In this document: positions 7,664 through 9,773 of the stretch, piece by piece
Layout of the letters: each line of letters begins with the position of its first letter
Numbering within the stretch: the first letter of the stretch is position 1
Origin: Opitutia bacterium
Lineage (GTDB): Bacteria; Verrucomicrobiota; Verrucomicrobiia; Opitutales; Opitutaceae
Direction: 5' to 3'
DNA: 9,773 nucleotides
NCBI GenBank assembly: GCA_003157575.1
Contig: PMKA01000055.1
Span: 1 to 9,773 of the forward strand
Translations under genes and position numbers: made by a program
Notes under the pieces: model-generated
Seen by the model: the letters and a program-made list of their open reading frames with translations, nothing else
The model's database searches: none
What the model was told of the DNA's origin: nothing

Positions 7664-8372
7664 TCAGATCCGCCAGCTCCACCCTCCCTTCATAAATCGC
7701 CTTCCCGATGATGACGCCGTCCAGGTTCGGACGGCGTTTTTTTGTCTCCAAAAGTCCCGCCACATCCTCGCGCCGGCCGACACCGCCCGAGGCGATCACG
7801 CGGCAGCTCACCGCCGCCAGCATGGCTTCCTGTGCGCCAAAGTTCGGACCGGTCAACATGCCGTCCGTGCTGATGTCGGTGTGGATGAGCGTGCGCACCC
7901 CGAGCGCATCCATGCGCTGCGCAAGCGCGACGGCGCTGGCGCCCGTCGTGTCCACCCACCCTTTTACCGCCACGCGGCCGGCCTTCGCATCGATGCCCAC
8001 CGCAATCCGCTCCCCGAATTCCCGGACGAGTCCGGCGACGAACTCCTCGCTCTCCGCGGCGCGGGTGCCGATGACGACGCGGCAGACCCCCATCCCGAGC
8101 GCCCGTTCCACCGATTCCCGCGTGCGCAGCCCGCCGCCAAGCTGGACCTTTAGCCCGATGCCGACGATTGCCTGAACCGCGGCGAGGTTCCTCGGCTCGC
8201 CGGCAAACGCCCCGTCGAGGTCGATCACATGCACCCATTCGCTGCCGGCCGCCTTGAATTGCGCGGCAACCGCAGCCGGGGCCTCGGCATACACCGTCTC
8301 CTGGTCCGCACGCCCCTGGGTCAGCCGGACGCAACGTCCGCCCTTGATGTCGATGGCTGGATAAATGGTCAT
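7647..8372 (-). CDS. hisA: HisA, phosphoribosylformimino-AICAR ribotide isomerase
   Basis: A 241-residue (beta/alpha)8 barrel enzyme of histidine biosynthesis. It isomerises ProFAR to PRFAR, an Amadori rearrangement in the cytoplasm, and feeds the HisHF synthase. MTIYPAIDIKGGRCVRL is the standard N-terminus with the catalytic Asp8. The second catalytic Asp is D128 in GIDAKAGRVAVKGW. Phosphate-binding loops are QLGGGLR (77-83), VIGTRA (100-105), ASGGVG (194-199) and GVIIGKA (219-225); HTDISTDGM (164-172) is also diagnostic. The start is ATG at 8370-8372 on the - strand; the open frame extends upstream to 8501, but those 43 residues have no family match. The gene stands apart from other his genes here. 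Its 3' end overlaps the convergent oxidoreductase by 17 bp and contains that gene's probable terminator. No terminator for hisA itself is visible. Confidence 0.97.
   Translation of the reverse strand: MTIYPAIDIKGGRCVRLTQGRADQETVYAEAPAAVAAQFKAAGSEWVHVIDLDGAFAGEPRNLAAVQAIVGIGLKVQLGGGLRTRESVERALGMGVCRVVIGTRAAESEEFVAGLVREFGERIAVGIDAKAGRVAVKGWVDTTGASAVALAQRMDALGVRTLIHTDISTDGMLTGPNFGAQEAMLAAVSCRVIASGGVGRREDVAGLLETKKRRPNLDGVIIGKAIYEGRVELADLIRLAV
7714..7743 (+). terminator. Intrinsic terminator inside the hisA coding region
   Basis: A perfect 9-bp stem (ACGCCGTCC at 7714-7722 pairing with GGACGGCGT at 7729-7737) with a 6-nt loop is followed directly by a run of seven T (7737-7743). This is a textbook rho-independent terminator for + strand transcription. 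It lies 51 nt after the stop of the oxidoreductase and so probably ends that transcript. It is directional: on the - strand the hairpin is preceded, not followed, by the homopolymer, so it should not stop hisA. The same bases encode HisA residues around T210 to G219, with the T run being the two Lys codons (K211, K212). Confidence 0.88.
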
Positions 8373-8601
8373 CCGCGCGTAAGGTGCGATGCACTCCAGG
8401 CTCCGCCAAGGGAAATCGTCTGAAGGACCCGAACTCCGACAGACTGCCAGGGACCGCCGCGTTTCGGGCTCCGGCTGCGCCCACTCAACACCCGGCTTCA
8501 TCGGCCTTCACGGATCAGTCGCGCCCTGCCGCATATCGTACTTGGATTATGCCGGCATTTACCCTACATGTCCCCGCGAAAAATCCCGCCCGCCTCAGGA
8601 A
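8373..8601. promoter_or_regulatory. Divergent promoter region between hisA and nfnA
   Basis: This 229-bp gap separates two diverging genes, so it must hold the promoter of hisA (leftward) and very probably that of nfnA (rightward). The best + strand candidate is the locally AT-richer stretch at about 8532-8570: TTGGAT (8542-8547), a 17-nt spacer and TACATG (8565-8570), only a partial sigma70 match. No clear leftward promoter, operator palindrome or histidine-rich leader peptide was recognised. Open frames run through this gap on both strands, but neither extension resembles its family, so both genes are started at their conserved N-termini. Confidence 0.45.
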
Positions 8602-9441
8602 ATGCATCTGATCACCGCCCGAACACAGCTGAGCCCAAACGTCACCCGCCTGGATGTCGTCGCTCCCCGCATCGCCGAAATCCGGCAATCCGGGCAGTTC
8701 GTCATCGTCCGCCGTGCCGCAGGCGCCGAGCGCATCCCATTGACCATCGCGGATGCCGACCGCGCGAAAGGGACCATCGCCCTGGTGATCCAGGCCGTTG
8801 GGAAGAGCACGCGTGAACTGGTGGCGCTGCAGCCCGGAGCATCGATCCAGGACATCTCCGGCCCGCTGGGCAGGCCCACGGAACTCATCTCGGCCGGCCG
8901 GGCGTTGTGCATCGGCGGCGGTGTGGGAACCGCTGTCGTCCATCCCATCGCCCAAGGGCTTCACGGCAACGGCGTGGGCGTTGTCAGCGTCATTGGCGGC
9001 CGTTCGAGGGAGTGGGTCATCTTCGAGGAGGAATTGCGCCGGCTGGGCGAAGTCCGGGTCTGCACCGACGATGGCAGCTACGGACGCAAGGGGTTTGTCA
9101 CCGACGTCGCGCGCGATGTGCTGGCTGAAGGCGGGATCGATGTCGTTTATGCGGTCGGGCCGGTGCCGATGATGCGCGCCGTCGTCAACCTGACGCGCCC
9201 GCTCAACGTCCGCACCGTCGTGTCGCTCAATCCCGTGATGGTGGACGGCACGGGCATGTGCGGCGGATGCCGCGTCAACGTCGGCGGCGAAACGAGGTTC
9301 GCCTGCGTCGACGGGCCGGAATTCGACGGTCTTCTCGTCGACTTCGACCTGTTGTCGGACCGTCTCGGGACCTACCGCTCCCACGAACAACTGGCGCTTT
9401 CCCGCCACGACGAGGCCTGTCGGATCGGGCTGAAAAGCTGA
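8602..9441 (+). CDS. nfnA: NfnA-type ferredoxin-NADP reductase subunit alpha (SudB-like)
   Basis: A 279-residue flavoprotein with a C-terminal iron-sulfur site, matching the small subunit of NADH-dependent reduced ferredoxin:NADP oxidoreductase (Nfn), also called SudB in sulfide dehydrogenase. The N-terminal barrel has GQFVIVRR (31-38) and the flavin-binding RIPLTIAD (44-51). The NAD-binding domain has CIGGGVGTAVVHP (103-115), DDGSYGRKGFVTD (156-168) and VYAVGPVPMMRAV (182-194). The C-terminus DGTGMCGGCRV (215-225) and FACVDGPEFDG (233-243) supply C220, C223 and C235 for a [2Fe-2S] cluster. Related dihydroorotate dehydrogenase electron-transfer subunits (PyrK) share the fold, but pairing with a GltD-like gene favours Nfn. 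The ATG at 8602 matches the family start; AGGA at 8597-8600 is unusually close to it. The partner gene begins 33 nt after the stop. Confidence 0.9.
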   Translation: MHLITARTQLSPNVTRLDVVAPRIAEIRQSGQFVIVRRAAGAERIPLTIADADRAKGTIALVIQAVGKSTRELVALQPGASIQDISGPLGRPTELISAGRALCIGGGVGTAVVHPIAQGLHGNGVGVVSVIGGRSREWVIFEEELRRLGEVRVCTDDGSYGRKGFVTDVARDVLAEGGIDVVYAVGPVPMMRAVVNLTRPLNVRTVVSLNPVMVDGTGMCGGCRVNVGGETRFACVDGPEFDGLLVDFDLLSDRLGTYRSHEQLALSRHDEACRIGLKS

Positions 9442-9474
9442 ACCGGCATCCGCCCACCGCCCCCCGAGTTTTCA

Positions 9475-9773
9475 ATGCCACTGAAGCCCTCCATGAAAGA
9501 GCGTCTGGCCATTCCGCGCCAGTCGATGCCTGAACAGGATGCGAACGATCGCAGCCGCAACTTCCAGGAGGTGAACTTTGGGTTCACCGAACAGATCGCC
9601 ATGCTGGAGGCCCAGCGGTGCATCCAGTGCAAGGAGCCCAGGTGCATGACGGGCTGCCCGGTGATGGTCAGCATCCCGCGTTTTATCCGTTTTGTCGCGG
9701 AGGGAAATCTCCCCGCGGCGGCACAAAGCCTCCTCGGCGACAATGCGCTGCCCGCCGTCACCGGCCGCGTCTG
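9475..9773 (+). CDS. nfnB: NfnB / GltD-like subunit beta, 5' part only
   Basis: The first 99 residues of a gene that runs off the window end without a stop. KERLAIPRQSMPEQDANDRSRNF followed by NFGFTEQIAMLEAQRCIQC is the N-terminal domain of NfnB/SudA, close to the glutamate synthase small subunit GltD. C49, C52, C57 and C61 (CIQC, then RCMTGCP) are [4Fe-4S] ligands; the window stops at GRV, just where the next conserved cysteine segment of the family normally follows. With NfnA it would form the flavin-based electron-bifurcating complex coupling ferredoxin and NADH oxidation to NADP reduction. ATG at 9475 is the first in-frame start after nfnA; an ATG at 9493 (MKERL) is also possible, and neither has a strong ribosome binding site. 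A stand-alone GltD-like role cannot be excluded without the rest of the gene. Confidence 0.88.
   Translation, partial: MPLKPSMKERLAIPRQSMPEQDANDRSRNFQEVNFGFTEQIAMLEAQRCIQCKEPRCMTGCPVMVSIPRFIRFVAEGNLPAAAQSLLGDNALPAVTGRV

Noticed and set aside
7690..7745. Possible programmed -1 frameshift in hisA (A7 run followed by a hairpin on the - strand)
   Set aside because: The hairpin follows the run with no spacer, unlike known frameshift sites that need about 5-9 nt. The shifted frame soon meets a stop and would lose the conserved phosphate-binding C-terminus. The terminator on the other strand explains the structure more simply.
8373..8501. 43-residue N-terminal extension of HisA
   Set aside because: The conserved HisA N-terminus begins at the ATG at 8370-8372; the upstream residues show no similarity to the family.

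Overview
The window is GC-rich, tightly packed bacterial DNA with two functional parts. Protein families and gene style suggest a Gram-negative-type bacterium, possibly Verrucomicrobiota (Opitutaceae-like). That placement is inference from sequence style; no marker gene for taxonomy is present.

Left part (1-6151, all on +): a surface-polysaccharide operon. After a short tandem repeat at the window edge (1-102) come five genes that overlap end to start by 17, 22, 4 and 4 nt: a family-4 glycosyltransferase with a TTG start, an O-antigen ligase/polymerase-type membrane protein, a WaaE/KdtX-like family-2 glycosyltransferase, a WbuB-like family-4 glycosyltransferase, and a polyprenyl-phosphate glycosyl-1-phosphate transferase. 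Together they could start a lipid-linked glycan, extend it, and polymerise or ligate it at the membrane. No flippase or chain-length regulator is visible, so the locus probably continues upstream of the window.

Right part (6152-9773): housekeeping redox and amino-acid genes. A lone FAD/NAD(P) disulfide oxidoreductase of the lipoamide dehydrogenase/mercuric reductase superfamily (+) runs convergently into hisA (-), and their 3' ends overlap by 17 bp. hisA is divergent from nfnA (+), which is followed by the start of nfnB (cut by the window end). NfnAB is the electron-bifurcating NADH-dependent ferredoxin:NADP oxidoreductase, so the organism probably handles reduced ferredoxin in an anaerobic or facultative metabolism.

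The most notable sequence-level observations are a strong intrinsic terminator for the + strand that lies wholly inside the hisA coding sequence (7714-7743), and the 23-bp tandem repeat that runs almost to the TTG start of the first glycosyltransferase and leaves no room for a normal ribosome binding site. I did not find a clearly new biological system; most genes belong to well-known families.
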